47,272 nt of DNA from Fortiea sp. LEGE XX443 (GTDB taxonomy: Bacteria > Cyanobacteriota > Cyanobacteriia > Cyanobacteriales > Nostocaceae), in NCBI RefSeq assembly GCF_015206815.1, contig NZ_JADEXZ010000047.1:1-47272 (forward strand). The letters are read 5' to 3'. Below, in pieces: positions 26,010 through 34,137 of this stretch (the first letter of the stretch is position 1; each line of letters opens with the position of its first letter). Position numbers and translations under genes: made by a program. The notes under the pieces are model-generated. The model was not told the origin of the DNA. It saw only the letters and a list, made by a program, of their open reading frames with translations, and ran no database searches.

Positions 26010-27812
26010 ATGCAACATTGTGCCGCTGGAATGCAGATGGATTGGATTAGCTTACTCAAAGCTCAGCAAGCTGATTTCCTTCAACGTGTTAAAAAACCTA
26101 AAACTTACGACTTATCTTTGCTGGAGAGTCAAGTTAAAGGTTGTCACAGCGAAATTATGGCATTTTGGGGTGAGTCATTGGCAAAAGTTCGGGAATTTTC
26201 GCGCCACCAAGCCGAAATTCTCGGCAAAAATCCGCCGCCTACACCGCCAGAATATCCTGAACCTCCTGATTGGGTAATTCCGTTCCCAAAACACTTTCAA
26301 CAGCAAGCAGAAGATTATCTTTTGCGAGAGCAAATTGTTGAGCAAGTGATGGGTGAACGTCTGGGTAAGTTGGTGAAGAAGTTGCCTCAAGACCCTATCC
26401 AAAATATGGCTTTAGATGATGAAGGCAATTTGCGTGGTGAAAGTAAATTTACATACCTACTTGCCGATAATCCGATGCTGCGTGTACAAGTTTATGCAGC
26501 AGATGGAGAAAGTTTTAACGGTATCAAGAAAGATAAAATTAGGTGGTCAGTCACTCAAGATGATTTACAAAACCACCAAGTATTAATTTTTCTGTGTCTG
26601 TTTTATCCATCAACAGGTAAATTAGGTTATGAAAAACACGCAGTAGTTGCTGGTTTTTTGCCTAGTAATCAAATCGAATTTGCGGAAACGAAATCCTATG
26701 TTACTCCCAGTAACTTGTTATATGCGGGAGGATTAAGTTGGTATTTAGAATCACTAACAGCTAAAAAAACTACTAAACAAGATATATTGCTGACAGTTGG
26801 AGAGCAAGCGATCGCAGAAATTATTCAGATTGTCTCATCAGATCATCCCCAAAAGGAAATCATTGGTGATTGGGAATGTTGGCAGACATTAAAAGGACAC
26901 ACTAAAGCCATTCATTGCCTTGATTTTACTTCACGCCATCACAATGGCAAAATTATGCCCATTTTAGCCAGTGGTAGTCGTGGAGAAACGAGACTGTGGG
27001 ATTTAAGCAAAGGTGAATTAATTGATACATTATCGGAGTATCCTTGGATCGTATCTGGGCTAGTGGATGATGTAAATTCCATTGCCTTTAGTCCAGATGG
27101 ACATACTTTAGTCAGTGTTGGAGCAGATTCCACCGTTAAAATTTGGCATGTAGGCGCACCAGAATTAATTGATATTCTGCACAAGCATAATGGAGTGGTG
27201 CGTTGTGCGGCTTTTACGCCTGACGGCCGAATGGTAGCCACTGGTGGGGATGACAGGAAAGTATTTTTCTGGGATTTGATGCAACGTCAGGTAGTGATCG
27301 CTCTATCTTTAGATGATACAGCTGCTCATTCCCTGGCTTTGAGTCGAGATGGAAAAACTTTAGTTACTGGTAGCTACCGCAAAATCAAAGTTTGGCAAAC
27401 TTCTCAACTTACAGGATGTAAAACCCTGCAAGAAATAGAACCACTGCACAGCTTGACAGGACATACTCACGTTGTACGTTCTTTGATCATCAGTACTGAT
27501 GGTCATTGGCTAATTAGTGGTAGTTGGGATCACACAATTAGAATCTGGCATTTGGAGACAGGGAAATTAATTCGCACTCTCAAAGGACATACTGATAGAG
27601 TATACGCGATCGCCCTCAGTCCAGACGAACAAATCATCGCCAGCGGTAGTGCCGATAAAACCATTAAACTATGGCATTTCAACACTGGAGAATTGCTAGG
27701 CACATTTACAGGCCATAGCAATATAGTGACAGCATTAGCCTTCACAACCTCTGGTGAAATGTTGGTAAGCGCCAGCTTAGATAAAACAATTAAAATCTGG
27801 CAACGGAGTTAA
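26010..27812 (+). CDS. WD40 beta-propeller protein with cyanobacterial N-terminal domain
   Basis: Up to 600 residues. Roughly residues 1-285 form a helical, then mixed N-terminal region of unknown function (with a Pro-rich PPPTPPEYPEPPDW segment). Residues about 290-600 contain seven WD40 repeats, enough for one closed propeller (for example LKGHTKAIHCLDF, NSIAFSPDGHTLVSVGADSTVKIW, GSADKTIKLWHF, SASLDKTIKIWQRS). It is probably a cytoplasmic scaffold. Three in-frame ATGs are possible (26010, 26031, 26037); MDWISLLKAQQ from 26037 gives the most natural N-terminus, and ribosome-binding signals do not decide. It is monocistronic. Confidence 0.88.
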   Translation: MQHCAAGMQMDWISLLKAQQADFLQRVKKPKTYDLSLLESQVKGCHSEIMAFWGESLAKVREFSRHQAEILGKNPPPTPPEYPEPPDWVIPFPKHFQQQAEDYLLREQIVEQVMGERLGKLVKKLPQDPIQNMALDDEGNLRGESKFTYLLADNPMLRVQVYAADGESFNGIKKDKIRWSVTQDDLQNHQVLIFLCLFYPSTGKLGYEKHAVVAGFLPSNQIEFAETKSYVTPSNLLYAGGLSWYLESLTAKKTTKQDILLTVGEQAIAEIIQIVSSDHPQKEIIGDWECWQTLKGHTKAIHCLDFTSRHHNGKIMPILASGSRGETRLWDLSKGELIDTLSEYPWIVSGLVDDVNSIAFSPDGHTLVSVGADSTVKIWHVGAPELIDILHKHNGVVRCAAFTPDGRMVATGGDDRKVFFWDLMQRQVVIALSLDDTAAHSLALSRDGKTLVTGSYRKIKVWQTSQLTGCKTLQEIEPLHSLTGHTHVVRSLIISTDGHWLISGSWDHTIRIWHLETGKLIRTLKGHTDRVYAIALSPDEQIIASGSADKTIKLWHFNTGELLGTFTGHSNIVTALAFTTSGEMLVSASLDKTIKIWQRS

Positions 27813-28205
27813 AAACTGTTCACACCAAAAGAGCATTACATATTTGTCATATATTTTGGTAGTTTTGTGGGATTAGCAATTTGCTTGTCCCACAATTAAT
27901 TTATTGCTTCGTATCTATCTATAGTATTAAGTTTAATCATATTGATTATACATCTAGTAGGACGATGTATCGTCTACCCACTCATTAAACTACAGTCAAT
28001 GAATATTCGGGCAAAAAAATACCAATTTAAAAAATGCAATAAATATCAGCATTAGGAGTGTTTTAACTTTACGCCCTTAAAGATGATTTATATTTTGCAA
28101 ATATTTTTAAATTGGTAGAAATCGCCCAATTTCATAAAGCGTATATTTGTGTTCCGTTACTAATTTCAGAAGTAACTACATTACTCAAAACGGAGGTATA
28201 TTATC
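27813..28205. other. Intergenic upstream of the small precursor-like gene
   Basis: A 393-bp AT-rich region with a MITE-like inverted-repeat element (28020-28117) and a strong ribosome-binding site (GGAGG at about 28192-28196) for the small gene downstream. No other gene is seen. Confidence 0.5.
28020..28117. repeat. MITE-like element A with TACCAATTT termini
   Basis: TACCAATTTAAAAA at 28020 is mirrored by TTTTTAAATTGGTA ending at 28117, an exact 14-bp terminal inverted repeat enclosing about 70 bp with no ORF. A second element with TACCAATTC/GAATTGGTA ends occurs at 44572-44702. The size, the termini and the lack of coding capacity fit a miniature inverted-repeat element. Confidence 0.5.
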
Positions 28206-28436
28206 ATGAGTAATAATTCTACATTACTCCAAGAATTAGACAATGAAGCAATCGAACTAATTAGTGGTGGGCAACGTCCTAGAACTTTATATGCTTGTTC
28301 TAGAGATCGATATGTTACGAACTACAGGGGCGATTTGTGGTTCCGAGGTAGAAGGGCTTGTCGTGAGGTAGACTACGATGAAGCTCCTAGAAGAGTTAGA
28401 CGAGAACTTGAAAACTTTAGAGGTGGTTTTGACTAA
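28206..28436 (+). CDS. Small double-glycine-leader-like peptide, possible RiPP precursor
   Basis: A 76-residue peptide with a very good ribosome-binding site (ACGGAGG, 9 nt before ATG) and its own terminator. Residues 1-22 resemble a double-glycine leader: LLQELDNEAIELISGG has the E-L-x-x-I-S-G-G pattern that C39 peptidase-ABC exporters cleave. The remaining 54 residues (starting QRPRTLYACSRDRYVTNYRG) are strongly basic then acidic, with two Cys (in YACSR and RACRE) and several Tyr/Trp/Arg. No exporter, maturase or immunity gene is adjacent. Function as a bacteriocin or signal is inferred from the leader only. Confidence 0.6.
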   Translation: MSNNSTLLQELDNEAIELISGGQRPRTLYACSRDRYVTNYRGDLWFRGRRACREVDYDEAPRRVRRELENFRGGFD

Positions 28437-28534
28437 TCCTATTGCTTTTTCTCTGATTACTTTTCTGAGAGGAAAACGGTTAGGAGCAGCCAAAGCGTAT
28501 TACTGAAGTAATCTAAAGTGACGGAACAAAGAAA

Positions 28535-28574
28535 AGAGCCAGTGCTGATATTTTTATTAGCAGCACTGGCTTTT
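28535..28574 (+). terminator. Rho-independent terminator of the small precursor-like gene
   Basis: AGCCAGTGCTG pairs with CAGCACTGGCT across an AT-rich 13-nt loop and is followed by TTTATTG. It lies about 100 bp after the small gene's stop and before the converging flv1B. Confidence 0.85.
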
Positions 28575-28615
28575 ATTGTAAATGTCCGCACGGCGGTTAG
28601 GGAAAAAGAAATTAC

Positions 28616-30403
28616 TTAGTAATGAGTACCTGTTTTGCGATGGTTTATTGCAGTTACCGCATCAGGTTTGATTAATTTACCATTATCAACGGTGGCATAA
28701 ACTACCCAATGGTCGCCACATTCCAGGCGTTGCTCCACAGAGCATTCCACATAGGCGATCGCATCGGTCAGAACTGTGCAACCATTATCAGCAGCAGTGG
28801 TGATAAAGTTAGCAAATCTATCTTCTCCCGGTGCAAAATTCTTGCGAAAATGCTTCATGTATTCTTGTTGGTTCCCTTCTGCCAAGATATTCAAAGCGAA
28901 TTTACCACCAGGATACATCAGCGATTCGATCGCTCGTTCTTTGGCGATCGCAACAGTCAAACCAGGTGGGTTGAAGGTTGCTTGCGATACCCAAGCACCC
29001 ATCATCGCGGTAGAGACATCACCTTGCTTGGCCGTGATGACACAAACTGAACCCACAATCCGGCCTACAGCTTGTTCTACAGGTGTAGCAGCTTGTTGTG
29101 GTACGCGAATTTTTCTCGCTTTTTTCAGGTTTTGAGCGAAGTCTGTACCGAGTTCTTCACAAAACTTGAGGGTAACATCGTCTGGTTTGAACTTAACTTT
29201 TAAGGTTTCAAACCCAAGACGATAGCCAGCATCCCGCAATTTACCTTCAATCATTTCAACGGCTTCGCCACTCCAGCCATAGGAACCGAAGACCCCTGCA
29301 ACCTTGTTGTTATCACCAACTTTCAGCACAATACCTAGAGCAGTGTGAATAGGTGTTGGTGCATGACCACCGATGGTAGGCGAACCGATGAGGAAACCAT
29401 CTGATTTTGCTACCGCCGCTTGGATTTCATCAGGGCTGGCAAATTCGCAGTTGATGGATTGAACTTCAACGCCACCCTTAGTTAAGCCGAGTGCGATCGC
29501 CTGGGCTAAAGTCGCTGTATTACCGTAAGCTGAAGCATACAATAAGGCAACAGAAATCTCTCTGTCTCTGTGAGAACGGCTCCAGTCTGCATAGGCTTTG
29601 GTCAGTTCAATTAAGCTACTGCGAACAACAGGCCCGTGACCAACAGCATACATTCTTATCTGTAAGTCAGAGATTTTCTCCAAGGCAGCTTCGACGTGTT
29701 GCGCCTGAGGAGCCATTAAGCAGTTGTAGTAGTAGCGTTGGTCTTCTTTGATTTGTTCCCAATTATCATCAAAAACTTCATCACCGCAGATATGTGCGCC
29801 GAAGAGTTTATCGGTGAACAGAATTTGAGTTTGCTGGTCGTAGGTACATAGTCCTTCCGGCCAGCGAGGGCTGGGAGTAGGGAAGGATTTCAACACATGG
29901 CCTTTCCCTAAATCGAGAGTTTCTTTCCCTCGCATCACCAAGATATTTAAACTGTCATCTGGGAAAGCCGCCCGCAAATTAGCCGCACCAGGAAGCGAAC
30001 AAACAAAGGTTATCTGAGGAGCGAGTTCTAGCAGTGCTTTAAAAGTTGCTACCCGGTTGGGGCTAAAATGACCAAGGATAACATAATCCAATTTTTTCAA
30101 ATTGATGGTCTGCTGCAACGCTTCCAAGAAAATTGTGGTGAAGGTTTCAGCTGGTGCGTCAATAATTGCTGTTTTATCAGCTTCAATTACATAACAATTG
30201 GAAGTAGTACCTCTTTCCAAAGCATATTCAATTTCAAACCGCAGACGTGACCGACTACGCGCTCTAATAATTTTGGTGTTTGTAGCAATCGGAAGAACCT
30301 GTACGTCACGAGGTTTGGAATCGCTCATAGGTGTTGGATGATGTTGAGATAAGAACGGGAAAACCCAAGCTTTAACGGATTGGATAAAGCGGCTGAAAGA
30401 CAT
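28616..30403 (-). CDS. flv1B: Flavodiiron protein Flv1B
   Basis: An A-type cyanobacterial flavodiiron protein with a metallo-beta-lactamase-like domain, a flavodoxin domain (LLYASAYGNTATLAQAIALGL) and a C-terminal flavin-reductase domain (VGRIVGSVCVITAKQGDVSTAMMGAWVSQA). Several diiron ligands are replaced: GHFSPNR stands where HxExDH is expected, SPRWPE has Arg for His, and TDKLFG has Lys for Asp. This is the known Flv1-type substitution; such subunits work with Flv3 to reduce O2 to water using photosynthetic electrons. I place the start at ATG 30403 (MSFSRFIQ) or 30328 (MSDSKPRD). An upstream ATG at 30469 would translate heptamer repeats. It follows flv3B in one operon. Confidence 0.9.
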   Translation of the reverse strand: MSFSRFIQSVKAWVFPFLSQHHPTPMSDSKPRDVQVLPIATNTKIIRARSRSRLRFEIEYALERGTTSNCYVIEADKTAIIDAPAETFTTIFLEALQQTINLKKLDYVILGHFSPNRVATFKALLELAPQITFVCSLPGAANLRAAFPDDSLNILVMRGKETLDLGKGHVLKSFPTPSPRWPEGLCTYDQQTQILFTDKLFGAHICGDEVFDDNWEQIKEDQRYYYNCLMAPQAQHVEAALEKISDLQIRMYAVGHGPVVRSSLIELTKAYADWSRSHRDREISVALLYASAYGNTATLAQAIALGLTKGGVEVQSINCEFASPDEIQAAVAKSDGFLIGSPTIGGHAPTPIHTALGIVLKVGDNNKVAGVFGSYGWSGEAVEMIEGKLRDAGYRLGFETLKVKFKPDDVTLKFCEELGTDFAQNLKKARKIRVPQQAATPVEQAVGRIVGSVCVITAKQGDVSTAMMGAWVSQATFNPPGLTVAIAKERAIESLMYPGGKFALNILAEGNQQEYMKHFRKNFAPGEDRFANFITTAADNGCTVLTDAIAYVECSVEQRLECGDHWVVYATVDNGKLIKPDAVTAINHRKTGTHY

Positions 30404-30530
30404 AGGAAGTATGAAGTGTAAAGTATGAAGAGTGAAGTGTAAAGCTTGAAACAGGAAAAGTCTTTTCAAGCTATTACCTGTAACCTGTCACCTGTTACCT
30501 ATAACCTATAACCTCTACCCTCCTTCAGAC
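30404..30530. repeat. Heptamer repeats between flv3B and flv1B
   Basis: Two tracts: ACTTCATACTT-like repeats at about 30404-30440 and a TAACCTG/TAACCTA run at 30474-30520. They form the whole spacer and may affect mRNA structure or spacing within the operon. Confidence 0.65.
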
Positions 30531-30535
30531 TTTAT

Positions 30536-32254
30536 TTAGTAGTAATTGCCTACTTTGCGATGACGGACGGCTGTCAGTGCATCGGGTTTGGAAACACGAC
30601 CGTCTTGGACGGTACAGTAGACGATCCAGTGGTCACTGCACTCTAGGCTGCTTTGTACTTCACATTCCATGTATGCGAGAGCATCGGTTAAAATTGGTGA
30701 ACCGTTTTTCGCAGTTTGGGTTTTCACACCAGCAAATCTGTCAGCACCAGGATGCAAGCGCTTGAGGAAGTGCTTCTTCAGTTCTTGATAATTGCCTTCT
30801 TCTAAGACATTGAGGACAAAGCGATCGCCTACCTGCATCAAAGCATCAATGGCGCGGTCTTTGGCAACAGCAATTGTAAATCCTAAAGGTTGTAAGCTGG
30901 CTTGACTTACCCAAGAAGCTAACATGGCGCTGCTAATATCACCTTTTTTAGTGGTGACGATGTACAGTCCGTTGCTAATCCGTCCCAGGGCTTTTTCCAT
31001 GTTCACATCAAGGGCTTTGATTTGCTTGATGTTACGTTCGCGGGTAACTGCTTGTCCCAAATCTGTACCAGCTTCAGCACACAATTGATATGTGGATGCA
31101 GTGGGAGCTTGTTTAATCCGAATTGCTGGGAAGGCTTCTTTCACACCTGAGTCGAGAAATTTCCGTCGTAGGGTATCGACTGGTTCATCATCCCCACCAA
31201 AGCATTCAAACAATCCAAAGAATTGTTTGTCTTTGGCAACGGAAATTAAAGAACTAATACCAGCTTGAGCCGCAACAGAGGTAGATGGAGGCATACCAAT
31301 GATAATGCCAGCTGCTCTACCTGCCAGTTCTTGAATTTCTTGGGCTTCGGCGGTGTTGATGTCGAGCATTTCTACACCAACGCCAGTTTTTTGAATGCCT
31401 TCGGAGATTGCTTGACCGAGGCGATCGCTATAGCCATAGTCAGAAGCGTAGAATAAACCGACGGTGGTTTGGGCTGTGGCTTGTCTTTGGCTCCAACTTT
31501 GATAGCACTCAGTCAGTATATCTAGATGATGATAAAGTAAAGGCCCGTGACCGTTTGCGATGATTTTAATCTTGCCCAATTCGCCCATACGCTTCATCGC
31601 ATTCAGCAGCGATCGCGCGTTTGGCCCCATGAGACAGTCATAATAAAACCTAAAGTCAGCTTCGATCGCTTCTAAATCTTCATCAAAGGTGCGATCGTCA
31701 CAAAAGTGCATCCCAAAAGCATCGCAGGTATAGATGGTTTGGGTTTTGCGATCAAAACTAAAGATGGTGTCAGGCCAATGCAAGTTAGGCGCACTCACAA
31801 ATTCAATTTCGTGACCTTTGCCAATATCAATGCGATCGCCACTTTTCACAATCCGCTTGGAGAAGGGATCGTGTACCAAACCTTCCAAAAATTGCAGCGC
31901 GATTTTAGAAGCTAAAACTGTGGCTCTTGGTGCTAATTGCAGCACATCTTCTACTAAGCCACTGTGGTCTGGTTCTGTGTGGCTGACAATAATGTAATCA
32001 ATAGTCTTGGGGTTTACCAGACCCTTGAGTGTGTCTAAATACAGTTGGCGAAACTTCTGGTGGGAAGTGTCAATCAAAACTGTTTGTTCGCCCCGAATTA
32101 GATATGAATTATAAGTCGTACCGTTTTGCAGTCCGAATTCGATATCGAAGCGATCGCGATCCCAATCAAGACAGCGAATCGCCGTGGTGTTAGGGGCAAT
32201 TTCTACAGTTTGGACAGTAAGCCGATGCTGAACATTTTCTGCGACCGCTACCAT
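30536..32254 (-). CDS. flv3B: Flavodiiron protein Flv3B
   Basis: A 572-residue flavodiiron protein. The metallo-beta-lactamase domain carries the canonical motif H92-x-E94-x-D96-H97 (SHTEPDHSG), with further expected ligands in NLHWPD, CDAFGMHF and ANGHGP. The flavodoxin domain (LFYASDYGYSDRLGQAISEGI) starts near residue 262, and the C-terminal flavin-reductase domain (LGRISNGLYIVTTKKGDISSAMLASWVSQA) near 425. With Flv1B it reduces O2 to water at the acceptor side of photosystem I. In Anabaena 7120 the B pair is heterocyst-specific and protects nitrogenase. The start ATG has GGAG 9 nt upstream. An NtcA-like promoter lies at 32335-32374, and flv1B follows. Confidence 0.92.
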   Translation of the reverse strand: MVAVAENVQHRLTVQTVEIAPNTTAIRCLDWDRDRFDIEFGLQNGTTYNSYLIRGEQTVLIDTSHQKFRQLYLDTLKGLVNPKTIDYIIVSHTEPDHSGLVEDVLQLAPRATVLASKIALQFLEGLVHDPFSKRIVKSGDRIDIGKGHEIEFVSAPNLHWPDTIFSFDRKTQTIYTCDAFGMHFCDDRTFDEDLEAIEADFRFYYDCLMGPNARSLLNAMKRMGELGKIKIIANGHGPLLYHHLDILTECYQSWSQRQATAQTTVGLFYASDYGYSDRLGQAISEGIQKTGVGVEMLDINTAEAQEIQELAGRAAGIIIGMPPSTSVAAQAGISSLISVAKDKQFFGLFECFGGDDEPVDTLRRKFLDSGVKEAFPAIRIKQAPTASTYQLCAEAGTDLGQAVTRERNIKQIKALDVNMEKALGRISNGLYIVTTKKGDISSAMLASWVSQASLQPLGFTIAVAKDRAIDALMQVGDRFVLNVLEEGNYQELKKHFLKRLHPGADRFAGVKTQTAKNGSPILTDALAYMECEVQSSLECSDHWIVYCTVQDGRVSKPDALTAVRHRKVGNYY

Positions 32255-32607
32255 TATTCGTCTCCGAGCGCAAATCTTTAGTAATCTTTCTCTGCCCCCA
32301 TTGTGACGACTAATGAATTATAAAGTTGTAATGAAGACTATTTTTTCAAAATTTAAACTTGTATCAATTATTACTGTTTTCCAGCATTATTTTTAACTCA
32401 AAAAATTCCTTATAAATCATTCCCAGTCCAGGTATCACGTTTTAAATATTGATATTTCTTGGCATAATTTAAAATCCCAGATATATCATACATAACTTAT
32501 TTTTTTGACAAGATTTCCGTAACAAAAAGCATAGATTTCATCATCGCTATATTTAAAATAAGAGTATTTTGTACTTATAATTTCGTATTTACTTCTCAGC
32601 TATCTTG
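32255..32607. other. flv3B promoter region
   Basis: A 353-bp AT-rich spacer between flv3B and the upstream GNAT gene on the same strand. It contains the NtcA-type promoter described separately and no ORF. Confidence 0.55.
32335..32374 (-). promoter_or_regulatory. NtcA-type activated promoter for flv3B-flv1B
   Basis: Read on the minus strand, GTAATAATTGATAC (32374-32361) fits GTA-N8-TAC exactly. After 20 nt comes TAGTCT (32340-32335), a TA-N3-T minus-10 box. The layout matches the NtcA-activated promoter consensus (GTAN8TAC-N20-24-TAN3T) and would place the transcript start about 75 nt before the flv3B ATG. The sequence match is direct; function is inferred. Confidence 0.6.
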
Positions 32608-33129
32608 TTAGTTATCATGGTTGAAATATAATGCGAGATGCTCCTCATCGAAATATGTACCATCAATAAATAAAGCATCACGCTCTAAGCCAAAACGCTC
32701 AAAACCTCGTGATTTATAAAGAGAGTAGGCTGCTAAATTGTTTGTAGTAACCGTGAGGATAATCTGTCGCAGACCATCAAGTCGTTGGGCATGGGATAAT
32801 GCCTCATCGAGAAGCGTTGCGCCAACACCTCGTCTGCGAAACTCAGGCAAAACATACATACTCCAAAGAGAAGCAATGTGAGCGCGTTTCAAACGGCTCT
32901 CGCGTGAGAAGCCAAGCATACCAATAAGTCGATTTCTGTTGCCGAAAGCACCGAAAATGCCGTTAGCAGAATCATTGTGAAGGCGAAGTCTAGCAGCAAA
33001 GTCAGTCAAAGACAACAAGGATTCCTGTTCATAACTGGAACCAAAAGCCGTCGGTGACTCTCTCAATGCTTGGAGACGCAACTCACGGTAAACGACGGCA
33101 TCCTGGGAATTTAGAAATCGGATTTCCAT
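32608..33129 (-). CDS. GNAT-family N-acetyltransferase
   Basis: A 173-residue GNAT acetyltransferase that transfers acetyl from acetyl-CoA to an amine. It contains the acetyl-CoA loop LPEFRRRGVGATLLDEAL (R/Q-x-x-G-x-G/A) and the C-terminal LTVTTNNLAAYSLYKSRGFERFG motif. The N-terminal part IRFLNSQDAVVYRELRLQALRESPTAFGSSYEQE is shared by many Nostoc relatives. The substrate cannot be predicted. Its own upstream region holds a hairpin at 33162-33193. Confidence 0.88.
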   Translation of the reverse strand: MEIRFLNSQDAVVYRELRLQALRESPTAFGSSYEQESLLSLTDFAARLRLHNDSANGIFGAFGNRNRLIGMLGFSRESRLKRAHIASLWSMYVLPEFRRRGVGATLLDEALSHAQRLDGLRQIILTVTTNNLAAYSLYKSRGFERFGLERDALFIDGTYFDEEHLALYFNHDN

Positions 33130-33161
33130 TTCAAAAGCTAGAAAGAATATCTAGAATTTTT

Positions 33162-33193
33162 CTGGGTACTGAGCAACAAAGCATCATACCCAG
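33162..33193 (+). repeat. Hairpin repeat with CTGAGCAAC loop, copy 1
   Basis: Stem CTGGGTA/TACCCAG with loop CTGAGCAAC-AAA-GCATCA, followed by GTTTTTT. It could act as a plus-strand terminator. The loop is shared with 33558-33588, but the stem is different. Confidence 0.6.
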
Positions 33194-33362
33194 GTTTTTT
33201 ATTCAAATACTATTTGTGTATTAAAGCTACATCATTTTGTGTCTATTCCAAGATTGCTAAATAGCTAACAAACTCTACTGCTATGCGATTTGCAATTATT
33301 CCGGATATTGCTAGCGTTCCTATGCTTATAGGAATAGTAGTAGATGCACCCTTATTAATTTA

Positions 33363-33395
33363 CAGCCCTCAGCGAATGACTGAGGGCTTTTATTT
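33363..33395 (+). terminator. Intrinsic terminator of an unidentified short plus-strand transcript
   Basis: AGCCCTCAG and CTGAGGGCT flank a 7-nt loop, with TTTTATTT after. The only frame upstream on this strand is a 60-codon one starting at 33283 that runs through the hairpin, which makes it doubtful as a protein. A small RNA starting near 33260 is an alternative. Confidence 0.6.
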
Positions 33396-33538
33396 ATTTA
33401 AAAAATTTATTCTTAAAATCAGATCGATTGAGGCATTTGTTCTCAAACAAAAGACCTATTCCTAAGCTCTTCTGTATCACTAGAATTTGGTTCAACTCTA
33501 AGGTGATAGAACCAAATAAATATCTCCAAAAAGAAAAT

Positions 33539-33742
33539 ATGCTTTATCCAGAAATCTTGTAGAGACTGAGCAACGCTGCATCTCTACATTTAATTGATTT
33601 AGCAGACGTTGTTGCTGATGAGTTATCTCTACCATTTGACCGCATTTCTCTAGAAATGATCTTTCGTGGTTTGTATCATTTTAGTGTCGCTTACGACAAA
33701 GGGAAGGCGGATGACCCAATTAAATACTTTGCTGCCAAATAA
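33539..33742 (+). pseudogene. Broken reading frame, possible transposase C-terminal relic
   Basis: ATG at 33539 is followed by seven codons, an in-frame TAG inside the hairpin repeat (33558-33588), then an open protein-like frame containing LADVVADELSLPFDRISLEM, RGLYHFSVAYDKGKADDP and IKYFAAK before TAA. It reads like the end of a cyanobacterial transposase, but I cannot name the family with confidence. The TAG is contributed by the hairpin repeat, suggesting insertion of the repeat into an older gene fragment. Confidence 0.4.
33558..33588 (+). repeat. Hairpin repeat with CTGAGCAAC loop, copy 2
   Basis: Stem TGTAGAGA/TCTCTACA with loop CTGAGCAAC-GCT-GCA. The loop matches the copy at 33162-33193, while the stem is a different sequence that still pairs perfectly. 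Confidence 0.6.
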
Positions 33743-33773
33743 AATCAAGATTTAGGAGTTGTCAAAGCCTTGC

Positions 33774-33799
33774 GAAAACCAGTCTCCAGACTGGTTTTA
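33774..33799 (+). terminator. Short hairpin with T-rich tail
   Basis: AAAACCAGTC-TCCA-GACTGGTTTT forms a perfect 10-bp stem with a tetraloop, followed by ATCCCCTTTTCC. It may terminate a plus-strand transcript. Confidence 0.5.
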
Positions 33800-34027
33800 T
33801 CCCCTTTTCCTGCACCCTCTTGACAAATGTGCAATTACCTTAACCTCTCACAGATGCCGACTGCCAAACAACGAACTGACCAAGGAATTGCTCGACTATC
33901 GTGACTCACTTACAGCTAACGTTACTGAGCAAGGTGAGAAACTGCTAGGCGGTAAACACATTCAAGGTAAGTTAATGAGTAAAGTCACAAACTTGCTTTT
34001 TGCTGAACTGTGTAAAATGACATCAAC

Positions 34028-34069
34028 CTGATGTTTAACCCTTCATGATCATGAAGGGTTAAACATCAG
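34028..34069. repeat. 42-bp perfect palindrome upstream of exbB
   Basis: The left arm begins CTGATGTTTAACCCTTCATG and the sequence is exactly self-complementary around the centre at 34048/34049, with no spacer. It lies 68 bp before the exbB start. Possible roles are an operator for a dimeric regulator, a cruciform site or a terminator for the decayed upstream region. Confidence 0.9.
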
Positions 34070-34137
34070 AAACTTTCAGTTACCCTGAAAATGCTTTGGG
34101 ATAATGGCTGTAGAAACGGAGGGAGGAAACTTAAACA

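Larger units (their letters stand above)
33130..34137. other. Repeat-rich kilobase without intact genes
   Basis: This region contains two related hairpins (33162-33193, 33558-33588), an intrinsic terminator for an unidentified plus-strand transcript (33363-33395), a broken reading frame (33539-33742), another hairpin (33774-33799) and a 42-bp palindrome (34028-34069). An open frame at 33759-34031 has no ATG start, overlaps the hairpin and palindrome, and I do not recognise its product. The region reads as a graveyard of small insertions before exbB. Confidence 0.5.

Noticed and set aside
30404-30469. N-terminal extension of Flv1B from an ATG at 30469
   Set aside because: The extra residues (rich in Leu, His, Phe, Thr) are the translation of ACTTCATACTT heptamer repeats and match nothing in the flavodiiron family.
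33759-34031. 90-codon plus-strand frame before exbB
   Set aside because: It has only a TTG start, contains a hairpin at its 5' end and stops in the 42-bp palindrome; no family is recognised. A relic is possible but not supportable as a gene.
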